DNA of 64,000 nucleotides from Callipepla californica brunnescens (taxonomy: Eukaryota > Chordata > Aves > Galliformes > Odontophoridae). The position numbers and the translations under genes are program-made. The stretch lies in NCBI GenBank assembly GCA_023055505.1, contig JALIRH010000043.1, positions 320,001 through 384,000 of the forward strand, in the 5' to 3' direction. The notes beneath the pieces are model-generated. The model was not told the DNA's origin. It did not search any database and saw only the letters and a list, made by a program, of their open reading frames with translations. Each line of letters begins with the position of its first letter. Positions within the stretch are counted from its first letter, which is position 1. Below, piece after piece: positions 47,560-59,720 of the stretch.

Positions 47560-47760
47560 TCCCCATAAACAAGGTTTCCATGAATAATTAATTTTTAAGA
47601 CCCTTAATATTTTATAAATCATTGTAATGAGGTGATGTTCTGTCTTGCTTCGCTCTGTATATGCTGTTAAAGTCAGGAGGCTGTGAACAAGATACTTTAA
47701 CATGTTGTCCTCTGAAATCTCTTTTAATAAATAAAGCACTGTAATTCCTCTCTGGAGGGA
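47560..47760. promoter_or_regulatory. Candidate regulatory island
   Basis: ccatgaataattaatttttaag, ttaatattttataaatcatt and tcttttaataaataaagcac form a compact AT-rich block. The aataaa strings are probably incidental, as no transcript end is otherwise supported. Confidence 0.32.
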
Positions 47761-48059
47761 CATTAGCAGAGATACCGGGACCGGTGCAGCCACCGTTGCC
47801 CTCTGCCTGGGCGGAGTTATCCCCAAGCTCCCATCAGTGCCCACTGAGGGCTGAGATCCCATCAGGAAAGCACTGCAGAGCGGTCCTTGCCCCCTCCAAG
47901 ATGTGGAGAAGTCAGAGGTCGGCCAACCTCCAGGAGCCATGAGCAGAAACACTGCTTTGAATTACAGCTCTCCCTTAACAAAAAAAAAAAGTCAAAGAAA
48001 TCATCTTTCTCTCTCCGGGACGACTGCTGGGAGGTGATCACTCTTCTTTGAGAAACTGA

Positions 48060-48480
48060 GGCTCCCTTGTAAAGCACACGGACAAATAAGGTCGTTTGTC
48101 AATTCAGATCATCCTCTTCCACACTTAACAACATGGAGAGCGTGGCTTCTGTAAAGCCTAAATGGAAAGTAAACAGCAAGCAGGAAGTTCTTGGTGATAA
48201 ACCCTCCCATTCTGTAGATTCCTGGTACAATATTTATTTTATCCTCTTTATAACTACAAGGGCTGTCTCTGCGTGTTATTAAAGTAATGCATTTGCTTAA
48301 CCTGCACTTAAATTCCCTCCCAACCTTCCCTGATTGTACATCTCACTGCTACATGTTCCCGGCCTGCTGGTCTCAGCTGGACAATTATATTAACTGCTTC
48401 TATTTGCAATTACTATGAATCATAAAGCAAGTCTGAATGGATTGTTTTTTCCTTATTGAAAATATTTAAACTTAATGCAT
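48060..48480. promoter_or_regulatory. Candidate regulatory island
   Basis: About 400 AT-rich bases including tggtacaatatttattttat, tgttattaaagtaatgcatt, ggacaattatattaactgct and atttaaacttaatgcatcgc, ending where a CR1 fragment and GC-rich DNA begin. Confidence 0.34.
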
Positions 48481-48534
48481 CGCAAATGTCACGGCCGTGG
48501 GGCTGCTCCTCCCCTCTGCCCATCTCCTCCTCCT

Positions 48535-48750
48535 CAGAGAGAACGGTGTTAAACTCAAAGAGAGGAGAACGGGGTCAGATCCTTCACCCCGAGAGCACTG
48601 CGGCCCCGGCACCGCTCAGAGCTGCGGGTGCCCCATCCCTGGAGGTGCCACGGAGGGGCTGAGCTGGGGACACCCATCCCACGGTGGGGGATGGAACTGG
48701 GAGATCTTTACGCCCCTTCCAACCCAACCACGGTGGGGTTCCGTGGTACT
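48535..48750 (+). mobile_element. CR1 LINE 3' fragment
   Basis: A 3' CR1 segment in plus orientation: aaactcaaagagaggagaac, ggtgccccatccctggaggt, and ccccttccaacccaaccacg at the end. Similar in degree of decay to the copy at 12181-12406. Confidence 0.8.
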
Positions 48751-50020
48751 GTGCCCCAGGTCTCTCCTGCAGGCACAGCCTTGGAGGGCTCTGAAGCTCC
48801 TGGCTGCCTTTGCCCGGTGCTGGCGCAGAGGAGCGTGCTGAGGGGATGATGGATTCTGCTCAGCAGGAGCTGGATTATGTCCCACAAAGCACTCTCATTC
48901 CCGCAACTCATCTTGCAGCCTTCAGCTGTACTTTTTTTTCAGCCCTGCCAGGACGGAGTCTCCTTGCGCTGCGGTCTGGTTTGGCCAATGCCCCCACATT
49001 GCTCCGCTCTGACAGCTGCGAGAACAGCAACACCACCTGAAACCACGGGAAAACAGCTGACCCCATCTGGAAGCACCGGGTTTGGAGTTCCCAGAGTCTC
49101 TATCACCCAAAGCACGAGGCTGAGATCCATCCATGGACAAGCACTGTGCTGGGCTGGGGGCTCGGGGTGGGACACGGCCTCGGGTGCTCCCACGTAAGGG
49201 GCAGTGCACCCAGCTTTGGGTGTGGATCTTTGCGGCCTGGGGGGGCTCCAAGGTTTGGTCTTCTGCACCATGGATCTGCATTTGTGACACTGTGAGCCCC
49301 AGGTGGAGCCACGCCAGCACTGAGCGTTGGTGGGCAGAGCGCGGGCTGATCTCACTCCTGCTTCTGCCACAAACTGGGAGGAACTCCAAGGACGTGGGAG
49401 AGGTTGGACAGTGGCTCAGGATGAGGCAGGGCTGGATGAAAGCCAAAGCAAATCCGATTTTCCTTCCACCCCTGAGACAGAAACTTGCGGAGCGGAGTTC
49501 AGATTCGGCTCCGCGTCAGGTTCGGCTCACGCTGCTCCATCCCTTCTGGTCTCGGCATCATCAAAGTCTCCTTAATAAGATTTGTATCTCCGACACATTC
49601 ATTTTCAACATGTTGTTAATGCACCCAAAATGGCAACGTTCTACATCCCATAATAGTTGCATTTTTGAAGAATGATATGCTTTTTTTGTTGTTGTTTCTA
49701 AATGACTTTTCAGGTTCAGGCAGAGCCAGATAACAGTAAAGACGGAATCAATAGCACGCAGAACTGATAGAAAATTACCCAGGCTTAATAAACTTCATGC
49801 ATGGCTTCCCATTGCAGCTGGGTATCAAAAAGAGAAACAAATAGAGACGCTGCTCTGCAGAGGCAGCGAGGAGAAGTCGGTGCGGTTTGAGAGGAGGTGG
49901 TTGTTAGAAGGGTTACAGGTGATGCAGCTTTCATCCCTCTCAGGTGCTTTGTTTCCATGTCCCAATGGCTGCACTTCGCATCCGCAGCCCCAGGAGGTCC
50001 CAAAAGGAGAGAGCTGGCAG

Positions 50021-50068
50021 TGTGCAGTGCAGTGTGCAGTGCAGTGTGCAGTGCAGTGTGCAGTGCAG
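50021..50068. repeat. 12-bp tandem repeat, 4 copies
   Basis: Four exact copies of tgtgcagtgcag, in upstream intergenic sequence. Confidence 0.92.
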
Positions 50069-52069
50069 CTGGGACACGGCCCACACCGCTCCCGGGATCT
50101 GTGGAGGGAACGAAGCAGCGGAGTAATTAAAAACTGATAATCACCGACCACTGGAAGAGGAATAAAAAGTGGGACTCATTTTATGACGAGAAACAAGGCT
50201 GTAAAACAGGGAGCAATTAGACCACAAAGACAATTAGAGCGCTTCTGAAAGGCTCGCTGCAATTTATTTACTTCTTTTCTTTTTTTTCACGGGAGCTTTT
50301 TGGGGAAGGGGAATTTCCCTCCGGCGGACGTTGGTCGTTCCCTTCCTCACAAGAAGTGGAGCAGCGGTGTCACAGTGAAATGGATCTGCAGTGGGGAAAC
50401 CCCCACGGCATCGGATCATCACACGCTCTGCATTTCGGGTGCTCCCGTGTGGAGCCACGAGTGGGACTCAGTGATCCTTGTGGGTCCCAACTCGGGATGC
50501 TCTGTGATCACAGTGCCCTCAGTGCAGCCGGGAAGGGGAGCAGCCCATCCGGGGCGCAGAGATGGGGACAAAAGCTGCAGCACGTGGGGCTGGGAGCTGC
50601 AGAGCTCTGTGACAGCAGCTGAGGTGCACCTGCACCCCGCTCATGTGTGCCAGTGATGAGCTGCACTCCTCCCTCGCTAAATTCGTGTCTCTATATATAT
50701 CTCCGTATTCTCTTAAAGGCTGAAGCCAGCTGATGTGAATATTTATGGCTGCGTGTGCTGAGTGCCACCACAGCCCTGGAGCACAGTGCACCTGAGCACG
50801 GCTCAGTGCTGTCACAGCCCTTTGGGGGGCACGAGCCCAGCCCCCACCCCTCAGTTGGCCTCTGGGGGTTCAGGGTATTTTCTCTGGCCCCCATTTTCCT
50901 TTCCAGCCGCAGCCCAACCTGGTGCCTCATTTCATGCTTGTCCCTTCTGCCCGCAGCAGTTGGGATGGATCATCCCCGAGGTGCCAACCCACATCACCAA
51001 AGGAAAGGAGGTTCCGAAGAGCTCATAGCCTGGGATTTATTCTGTTCCCACTCCCGCTGAATTAGGAGCCATCAATAGTCACAGTGTGTCACGGGGAATC
51101 TGAATTACAACGCACCATTTCAGCTGCTGAAGTCAGTGAATGAATTTTAGAGAAAATTAATGAATGGTGAAGAGCACTTCTGATTTTTTTTCCCTCTGCG
51201 CAGATCTGTGGTGATGTAAATCCGTCGTCTGTGCCCCAAGCCCACGCAGCACCGAAGGGATCCCCGGGGTGGGGGATGGTTTCCCATGGGGGTCTTCACC
51301 CCCTCTGGTTCCCAATGAGCGGGTGAGGCTCTGGGATCCCACAGTGGGCGTGGGGGTGGGGTGGGTGCACCCAGCTCCGCTGCTCAGCCGCTCTCTTTGG
51401 CCTTTTTCTCGGTGTAAAGGGATATGCAGAGTGTAAATGTTATGCTGTTCATATAGAAGAAGTGACACCGTGAGCACCTAAAGGTGGAAGGTGAAAATGT
51501 ATGCTGTGACTTGCACGTTTGTGTATGCATACACATGAAAGATCCAAGGTATATGAAAATATATGTTATTACTTATGTATTTATATAGAGAGATATTTGA
51601 AGCAGTATGCCAGGTCTGTGAGGTAACATCGCACAAAATAAATACCCATCTGTGTATTTACAAAGAAGGACAGTGGCAGTTGCTCCGCCGAGCTGTGCTG
51701 TGGCTCAGCCCTGGGGCACGGCTTGTTTGCTGGGCAATCCTTGGGGCACGCCTTCCCCTTCATTTCTTTTCTCCTCTCTCATCCTCCAGAAGAAGGGAGA
51801 GGGGGAAAGGAGAGGTGGTGGTGGGATTGGGGGCAGTGTGGGGGACACGGCCCATTTCTCTGCTCACGATGTGAGCTCCAGGTGTGTGGGTTTGTGTGCT
51901 GATTTCCGCCTGGATCTAACGAAGGAGAGACGAGAGGGACCCAGATACCTGACCTCCTTTCCAGCACTTGGTGGATTTTAACACAGAAAGAGGAGTCCCT
52001 CCGGATCTGAGAAACTTCAGCTGAAGTTTTAGCACTTGCAGCAAAGCGCTCCTCCCCAGGTAGCTTCAT

Positions 52070-52280
52070 TTGGTTCCCTTAATGAAGGCTGCGCAGCGGG
52101 GTTAATTCTGCTTTCTGTGTAAAAAGATTAAGTAGTAGTTGGGTAAAACACTTCATCACTGAAGTGATTTTCAGGATGTACTCACTCCGAAGGCACAGAT
52201 GTAATACCTGCTTTTAAATTCAATTAGCTCTGACTCAGTTGTGTTGCCTGAATACATTACCACAGCTTGAGACAGTCACT
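52070..52280. promoter_or_regulatory. Candidate regulatory island with hairpin
   Basis: Contains ggttaattctgctttctgtg, the inverted repeat CACTTCA-tcac-TGAAGTG near 52150, and tttaaattcaattagctctg followed by a TGACTCA AP-1-type site (about 52231-52237). Confidence 0.33.
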
Positions 52281-53347
52281 GTTATTCTTTAAAGCTGAAA
52301 AAAAAAAAATAAAAAGAATTAAAAAAAAAAGAAAACCCCACTATTGGAGATTTCCCCAAATGTGCTTTCGTTCCCTCCAAGCACCACGTGCCCATGGCAG
52401 CGGGGTTCCCTGCTGCCATCACAGGGCCGTGGTGGTTGGGTGCAGTGCCCACACATTATTGCCCTTTTCATCCTTTCTGATCCATTTTATCGCCCTTTCC
52501 CCACTGTTTGATCCCCACGTTTCAGCAGCTCAGGTTTGTGGGGTTTCCCTCCCCGGTGCCGACCCTCCACGCGCCGCTTACTCCTCCTCTTTATTAAATT
52601 CTATACAACATCAGAGGGAAAGGCCATCGGAAAGCTAAATTAATTAACACTTGTAAAACACTTTGAGATCCAACGATGAAAGGCACAATAGAAATGCAAT
52701 TTATTTTATAATTATCAAGACAACCCTGCAAGACAACGAGGCTCCGGCCGGCGCAGGATAGTTTATTTTAATTAAAGCTGGGGGCATGGCTGCACACTTC
52801 CAGGCTGTGCTGTCAGGGACCTCCTGGGAGTGATCCACGTGGGGCTCTTCCCAGCACCCCGCACTGGGGTTGGGGCTGCTGAACTGGGAGAACTGGGGCA
52901 ACAATGGAAAGTGGCTTCTGGTGGGCGGCAGGGGAGGGCTCAGCCCCTTTTTCCCCACTAGAGAATTGGGGGTACAGCAGAGAACCCTGCTCCTTTAGCT
53001 GTGGTGGGCATGGGCAGAGCCATCACAAGCTCCCAGGCTGCTAGGGGTGGGATCAATTCAGAGCAACTTATGAACTGGGGAGGGAAATAAAGAGGGCATT
53101 TTGAGGTTACTCCGACAGTCCTGAATGACTGCCTTTAGTTGTTTGTTTTTCAGTGCATTCAGTCATTGTTTCTCTTGGCTGTAGAGTATCTGTTGAGTGT
53201 TTGAAAACTCTTCAGTGCCCTGGCTGCTGTGCGCTGCTCCTGGGCGGCTCTGCTGGGCCCCCATAGCACCACTGCTGGGCCCCACGTTCCTCCCATGGAT
53301 TGCTCCATGCCCCTGGGTTCTGCACACAAGAGCTCCTGCCCAGCCCC

Positions 53348-53400
53348 AGAATCACAGAACACAGGGCTTGGAATGGACCTCTGGAGATCCCCCAGAGCAG
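53348..53400 (-). mobile_element. CR1 LINE terminal fragment
   Basis: agaatcacagaacacagggc followed by ttggaatggacctctggaga matches the inverted CR1 3' end; only about 50 bp survive. Confidence 0.68.
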
Positions 53401-56239
53401 AGAACATACTTGATTGCTGGGAAATGACGTGAGCAAGCCAAGATCATAGAGAAAACCTTTAGCAGAGGCAGGAGCTGCCGTCAGATCTCCCTCCTTCATC
53501 TCAGTGTGTTCCTACAGCCAGGCTGGTTTGTTCCTCCTGGGCCTAAACCCCATGAAGAGCTCCGGGTCGGTCCCCACGGAGCGGAGATGCTGCCACACTT
53601 CTTGAAACCTCTTCCACCACCGTGCGATCCCTGCATGCTCCTTTCTGCCCCAGGCAGCGGGGTCTCTGTCTGCTGTGCCTTGGCTGGAGGAATTCTGATT
53701 AAAACTATTTTAATAGCATCTTATTTTTGAGAGCTGTACGGGCTCTGCACGCTGCATAACAGATCAGAGCAGGGCAGGGCTCCCCACCGTGAGATGGGGG
53801 GCTGCGGGAGGTGGGTAAATCCAGCCAGAAGTGCTGCAGCTCCTAATGAGTCTCCCCGGGTTCTCTGGCTCTGAGAATCCTCGCGCACTAATGACAGAGT
53901 GAGAGGCCCTGGTTGCCTTGCTTATCTTAGCAGCAGGCACATTGGCTCATTGATTTAATGCAGCTTTGCTCCATAGATTCTTTATTTGCAGCCGGGCAGG
54001 GTCAATTGGGGCTGCAGAGCTGCCCCCGTGGGAGAGGGGCACAGCCACGTGTAGGGCTGCGGGGAGCAGGAGGAGCTGTGGGATGCTCACAGCCCCCACG
54101 TCCTTACCCAGGGCACAGCTTTGGCTCAGGGTTTGATCCCCATCACCTCTGGTTGTCCTGTGCTCTCCTGTCCCCCCATCTCAGCCCCCACCCTCGTGTT
54201 TCCCTGGGGCTGAGTGCTTGCGGATCACCTCCCCACGGGAACCCCCCCACAGCACGAGGCTGCGGTCACCCAGGGACAGCCCCATCCCACAGCACTGGTG
54301 TGACTGGGGGAGCACACAGGCTCGCTGGCTGCTGCTGGGGGCATGTGCTGGGAAGCAGCAACTTTCTCCACTGTGGAGAATCCAATTAAGCTCTTATTAA
54401 ATTCATTTGCGTTTTTCTTCCCATCCCTAACATGCTTTTAGAGCCTCAGGCTGGAATTTTCCTACAGGAGCCTCTAATGGGGGTCACTGTGGACCTGGCA
54501 GGATGCCCCGTGCAGCAGTCCTGGCACAGGAGGTGTGTCCCTATGGCAGCTGTGTCCCCACGGGGATCTGTGTCCCCATGGACATCCACGTGTGAATGCC
54601 AAAGCCGGGACCTGGGAGCTCACACTGCTCCGGCCCCAGCTCACCCCACTGGGGGCTGCACTGAGCCCCCCATCCTCCTGCAGCCTGGAGGGGTTTGGGT
54701 GCAAGCCCAGCCCCAGGGGCAGGGCTTACGGCAGCGTTCAGAGCGCAGATGGAGTTCTGTGGGGAGCAATGTCTGATTTATGGTAGGAATCAATTATGCT
54801 CCTCCACCAAAATGCAGAAAAGGTCCGAGGTGGTGGGGCCAAGGCTGTTCCCATAATGGGTTTGCCACCTGGAGGTGATGGGCTGACAGGGTGAGGGGCG
54901 GAGGGATGGTGGGGTGATGTTATGGGGTGCTGGGGCAATAATGGCGATGCTGTGACCGTGTGGTGGCACAACGGGGTGCAGGGATCAGGGTCGCTCAGCT
55001 CCAGAGCCCCTCCGCCACCATCCACGCATCTCTAACCAGGTGAAATCCTTCCCCCGCAGACCACGTCAGGAGCCCCAGGTGGGACCAGATCCACAGCTGC
55101 CAGCACCTAATTAGCCTATAATTAACCTCCGAGTGCAGTGCTGGAGCCGTTAACGTCCCTCCGCCCCCTGGGGCTGCAGAGCAGTGCGTGCTGCTGCCTC
55201 CTCAGCTGTGTCCCCGCTTTGCCATTGCCCACAGACCCACACTGTGGTTGGGTTGGATCGTTTTGGGGTCGTTCAGGTGCTCGGGGCCGCGCTCCCCCCT
55301 CCCCCGCTGTGTGGTGGGGGTCTGCCCGGCCTCCAGCCGCCATTTCGTGTGCGTTACGAAATGTTTGTTATCGTTAATTACGATAACTCTGAAAACTCCT
55401 CACGCAAACAGGCAGGCCCTTTTCTTCCCAATCCCATGCAATTTAGCCGTCGTTCCGTACATTTCACAGTCATTTCTGTGAAGTGCTGCAGTTTCCAGCA
55501 GGCTTTTCATTCTCCTTATTTATTTATTAATCGCAGAATGTTTGTTTATTTTTTTCTTCTCAAAAAAAAAAAAAAGAAAAAAAAGAAAACCAGAAAAAAA
55601 CCAACAGTGAGGCGAAGGGATTCTCAGAGTAAAAAGGAGACGGTCTGAGTGGCACCGTGGGCACTCGGGGACGTGGTTGTTGTCCAGGGCTGGGGATGGG
55701 TCGGTGCTCTCAGTGCTGTTTTCTGTCCTCCAACGATTCTGGGATGGCAGAACCAGGAGAAGTCGCACGGCCGATGCTGTGCTCCAACAGACACTGCTGC
55801 CCTGCGCAGTGCTGCTGCGCTCCGAGCGGCCCGAGCCCAAATGAAGACATTTTTCCTCTTTAAGAACCAAGACATAAAGTAAATACAACCCAATGTCCTC
55901 TGCTTTTTCACGCTGAGTGCTGCCCCTCCTTCTCGGGGCTCACAAGCAGCCCTGGGCTGGGCCGGAGCTGATGCTCCCTGCTCCTGCCCGCTGTCCTCTC
56001 GCCTCATTGCTCACCGTAAATCACCGCAGCGCAGGAAAGTGGGGGTTAACAACGCGTGACTCTGCCCTCCATCTCCCTGTCCCAGGGCCTGGGGAGTGAG
56101 GGATGGCCGCGGTTCGGCTGCAGAAGGAAGAAAAAGGGGGAAAAGGGGAGGAGGGAGACTGCGAGCTCCTGGGATCGCTAATTGGGGCCGCTGAGAGTGG
56201 GGAGCGGTGAGGGATTGGATCGGGACGGGGTGGGATGCT

Positions 56240-56500
56240 GAGACACCGCGGGGAAGCAGGGCATGCTTTTCCTAATGTACTCTGTCACTTAGAAAAGCAA
56301 TTCCGAATCTTCCTCAAGCTGCCTATAGCCACGGAGATCAGATACACGTTCCCACTGCTTTTATTATCAAACGAGCCTGTATTAGTTCACTTTTTACTTG
56401 GGATTCAAGAAGAAAATGTTTCCTTCCCGACAATTTTATGTATTTATCCCTTCGGCGAAAGCCTTTGATTCTGGAAAGCGCAATTAGCGAGCGGCGGCCG
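56240..56500. promoter_or_regulatory. Candidate regulatory island next to a CpG patch
   Basis: AT-rich unique sequence (cacttagaaaagcaattccg, cttttattatcaaacgagcc, ttatgtatttatcccttcgg) leading directly into CpG-rich sequence at 56480-56850. The plus-strand open frame here lacks splice signals and known motifs. Confidence 0.3.
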
Positions 56501-56850
56501 CGCAGTTTGACTTCTAACCGGAGAAACCCCGGCGCAAATGGGAGCAGCGCTTCCACGGAACGCAGCGCTTCCTTTCGCCGTCGGTCCGTCCGTCATTCAT
56601 TCGTTCCATCCAGCAGAACCCTGAGCCAGCACACGGCCACACGCCCGGGTATACACCACTGAGCGTCCTCGTCACCCGCAGCCCCCCCAGCACCACCGTA
56701 ATGCGAAAGCAAACAGCGCAGGGCTCCTGGAGCTGCAGCCCCACCCGAGGACGTCGCCCCGCGCGGTGCCGGGCCGCTCGGCCTCGGGGTGGGCGCGGGG
56801 AGGGAAGCGGCCGCGAGCCGGGACGTGCGACGGGCAAGGTCAGCCCAGGA
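56480..56850. promoter_or_regulatory. CpG-rich patch
   Basis: Dense CpG with gcgagcggcggccgcgcag, ctcggcctcggggtgggcgc and agcggccgcgagccgggacg. Size is marginal for a CpG island. It could be an independent small promoter, such as that of a lncRNA, but no exon was identified. Confidence 0.35.
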
Positions 56851-59539
56851 GTGAACGCTCCCTCCTGGCGTTCCCTCCAGGAATTTCTCGAGCAGCTCCA
56901 GAGCTGCAGAGGGCTGTCCCTGCGGCCGGTGTCCTCAGGTGGTGCTCTGTCGGTGCCGTCGGTTTTGTCTGTGATGTCTACACGCGGGTTGGGGCACATC
57001 CCGGCCCCTCGCGGTGCTCAGGGCTGACCCCTCGCACCTGAGCTGGGGCTGTGTGTGCAGTGCTCCTCCCACGGACCCCCCCGAGCTGCCAGCAGCACAC
57101 ACAGCCCACGGCCCCAGGGGCTGCTGCCGCTCACTGCACGACAAAGCTGTGCTCCCAGGAGCTGCTCGAGCAGGGACCCGGGATCCTGCTGCTGTATGAA
57201 TATAGCAGCGTAACAGCAGCACGAGCGGGAGCCAGAGATAAAAGGAAGGCGGCAAGGAAGGAAACCTGTTGTTCCTTAATTGCACGGGAGGAGGTGGGGG
57301 AATGCAGCTGACGCTGTGTGCAGTGGGGCGGTGATGCCAGGACTGATCTCTGCCTCCCTCTGCTCCAGCAGTGCCTGGGAGCTGCTCCAGGCTGGACTTC
57401 AGGCATCCTTCATCAGGGGAAAGGAGCAGAAAAATCAGAGCCCTGCATCGCATGCAAGGTGCTCCTCTGTGCACCTGGGAGTGAGGGCCTGTAGGCAGAG
57501 AAGTCCCTGCTAAAAACTGTGTATCCCTTTGGGATGATAAAAGCCCCAAGGTTGGGCATGCTGCCTGGGCTGGGGGTTTCCTGCTGCGATGCTGAGAAAC
57601 AGAGCTGACAAACACTTTGGGTCAAGCTCACACCAACACCCGTCCTCACCCTTGTCATTCCTACTCAGTAAATACGCAGATCGATCCCCTTTGGTGGGCA
57701 CAGGGAACCCCAGGAACTGTTGAACTATGGATTTTTTGCACTGCTTTGGAAAAAAGAAAGCACTCATAAAATGTAAGCTAGCAGTGCTGGTGTTGCTTTG
57801 TATGATGCTGCAGGTTAGGTGGGAACAAAGGAGCTGAATTGTTTGCCTCCAGGATGGGAGAGCAGAGCTTGCAGCAGCAGAGGCTCAGAAAAGGATTTAG
57901 GGGTCACGGGTGCATAACTCCCTCATCATGAGCTCCCAGCACACAGCAACGGGGAAAAGAGAAGTTGATGTGATTCTTGACTGAGCTCAGAAAAAAAAAG
58001 AAAAAAAAGGAAGGGAAAGAGAAGCTGAGAAGAGCTCTTGAGGCTGCACAGAGCACACGGGAACACTATCACGCCAACCCAGACCCAGTCCCGCGCAACC
58101 TGAGGGGCAGCAGTTGCTCTGATGGAGGGCAGCAGGGGGTGCAGGCTTGGGGTGCTCAAGGAGAGGTTGGGGATGCTGGTGTGGAGGAGCCCAGCTGGAA
58201 CTGGAGCCCCTCCATCCACTGAGCAGAGCACTGGGAAGCTACTTGCTGGGAGCTGAAAGCAACCTTGGAGGAGGACGCGCTGCAGGGCAGCAGGGAATGA
58301 GAGACCAGGGATTTACTGGTGCTCAGAGCCTCCAAAATGAGATTTGGTATTGCTACAAACCCAGGGCTCTAATTCAGCTGCAGGAGGAGAAAAATAGCCT
58401 CATAGTGTGCGTTTGGGAGGAGCAGGGAGAGAGCCACAGCCGCCCTCGCTGACCTTAACCCATAAATCCCCACTCCTGCCCACAGGGAGAGGGCTGTCCT
58501 GCTCTGCCCTCGAGATGTTCGCAGCCCTCGGAGCTCTGTGCCAAGGCCATGGATATAAGTCAGCCTCAGCCCCTCGTCTGCAGTCAAGGAGAAGCGTGTG
58601 CTCGGTGCACATCTGGCCAGCTGTGCTCAGGGGGCTGTGGGGTGGCTGAGCCTCCTTCCCCAGCCCCGCTCGCTGCCAAGCCTCCCGCAAACACTTGATC
58701 TCATCAGCAGATTTGGGACCAGGAAGGAATTTTCCATATGTCAATCTGGCAGGAGCCACAGAGATTTTTGCTTTCCTCTGTATCATGGAGTGGAAAACAT
58801 CTGGGCATATCAATTACCCGTGACTGCATGAGGCGTGAGCACCAGGAGTGCCTCGGGCTGCCTGGGAGCTCGTGGGGACGTGCAGCCCCACGTGGCTCGG
58901 GGGCTCCCACCTGATCCCACACTGGGATGTACAACACACGGTGCCTGGACAGGGCTGCAGTCACTGGTGTTGTTATCTGCTGATAAGACATTTGCTGTTT
59001 CCCCAGTTTGATTCCTGGCCGATGCTTCTGCTGAATTAGACATCGTGGTCACCATCCCTGAGCCCAGGGGCCCTTCTTCTCTTGCTCGTACTGCTCTGCA
59101 TTGGTCCCAGCGCTGCTCAGCGGGACCACAAACATGCAAACCAAGAAATGAACTAAAGCTTCCAAATCATCTCTCTGAATCAAATGCAACTGGTTGGAAA
59201 ATGTCAACATGGCTGTTCTGACAGAGGACTTGTCAAAGCCAGCTGTCTCCCAGCAAACACATCTTGTTTTCCATTTTCCAGCAGCCCCTCGTCCAGCTTT
59301 CTCCCCATCCCGCCGAGGTACTGACACATCTGCTTGAGTGTCACGCTCAAACTTTTCTCCTTCCGTCATCCGAAATGATCCAAAGCTTCAGCCTTAAACT
59401 TGGACTCCCTGGGAGGAACCTCAAAGGGATCAGAGCCCGGCACAGCCGCAGGTCCCCAGCGGAGGGGGATCCCAGCTGCTCCGGGGCAGTGCCTTCACCC
59501 ACGGCCGTGCCCTCCGCCGCCGCCTGCCCCGCCGCAAGT

Positions 59540-59720
59540 CCTCCTGCTTTTAATTACGTTGTAGAAAAGTCTCACAACTCAGCGATTCAAGGTGGCATTT
59601 GAGAGAAATGATTCCCTTTAGCATAGCTGACAGCTAATTTGTGTAAAGTTTAATTACAGCTAGCATTAATTAACTGGCAGTGTGTTGCGATACTAAAGCA
59701 CGACCATCTGTTCTTTAAAA
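59540..59720. promoter_or_regulatory. Candidate distal enhancer island (TAATTA-rich)
   Basis: Within 180 bp: ttttaattacgttg (TAATTA at 59551), cagctaatttg, agtttaattacagc (TAATTA at 59651) and gcattaattaactgg (59666-59672). Three TAATTA-type palindromic homeodomain sites plus related cores is a marked concentration against the GC-rich flanks. Confidence 0.42.

Larger units (their letters stand above)
48751..59540. other. Upstream intergenic region, distal part
   Basis: Mostly unique GC-rich sequence. AT-rich blocks occur at 49560-49800, 50110-50290, 51040-51180, 51470-51680, 52070-52340, 52590-52760, 53060-53200 and 55330-55610 (A-rich at 55561-55610). A CR1 scrap is at 53348. No gene, RNA gene or larger transposon recognised. 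Confidence 0.5.

Noticed and set aside
47700..47750. AATAAA strings as a polyadenylation signal
   Set aside because: They occur in an AT-rich block with no upstream terminal exon; similar strings recur in many AT-rich islands.
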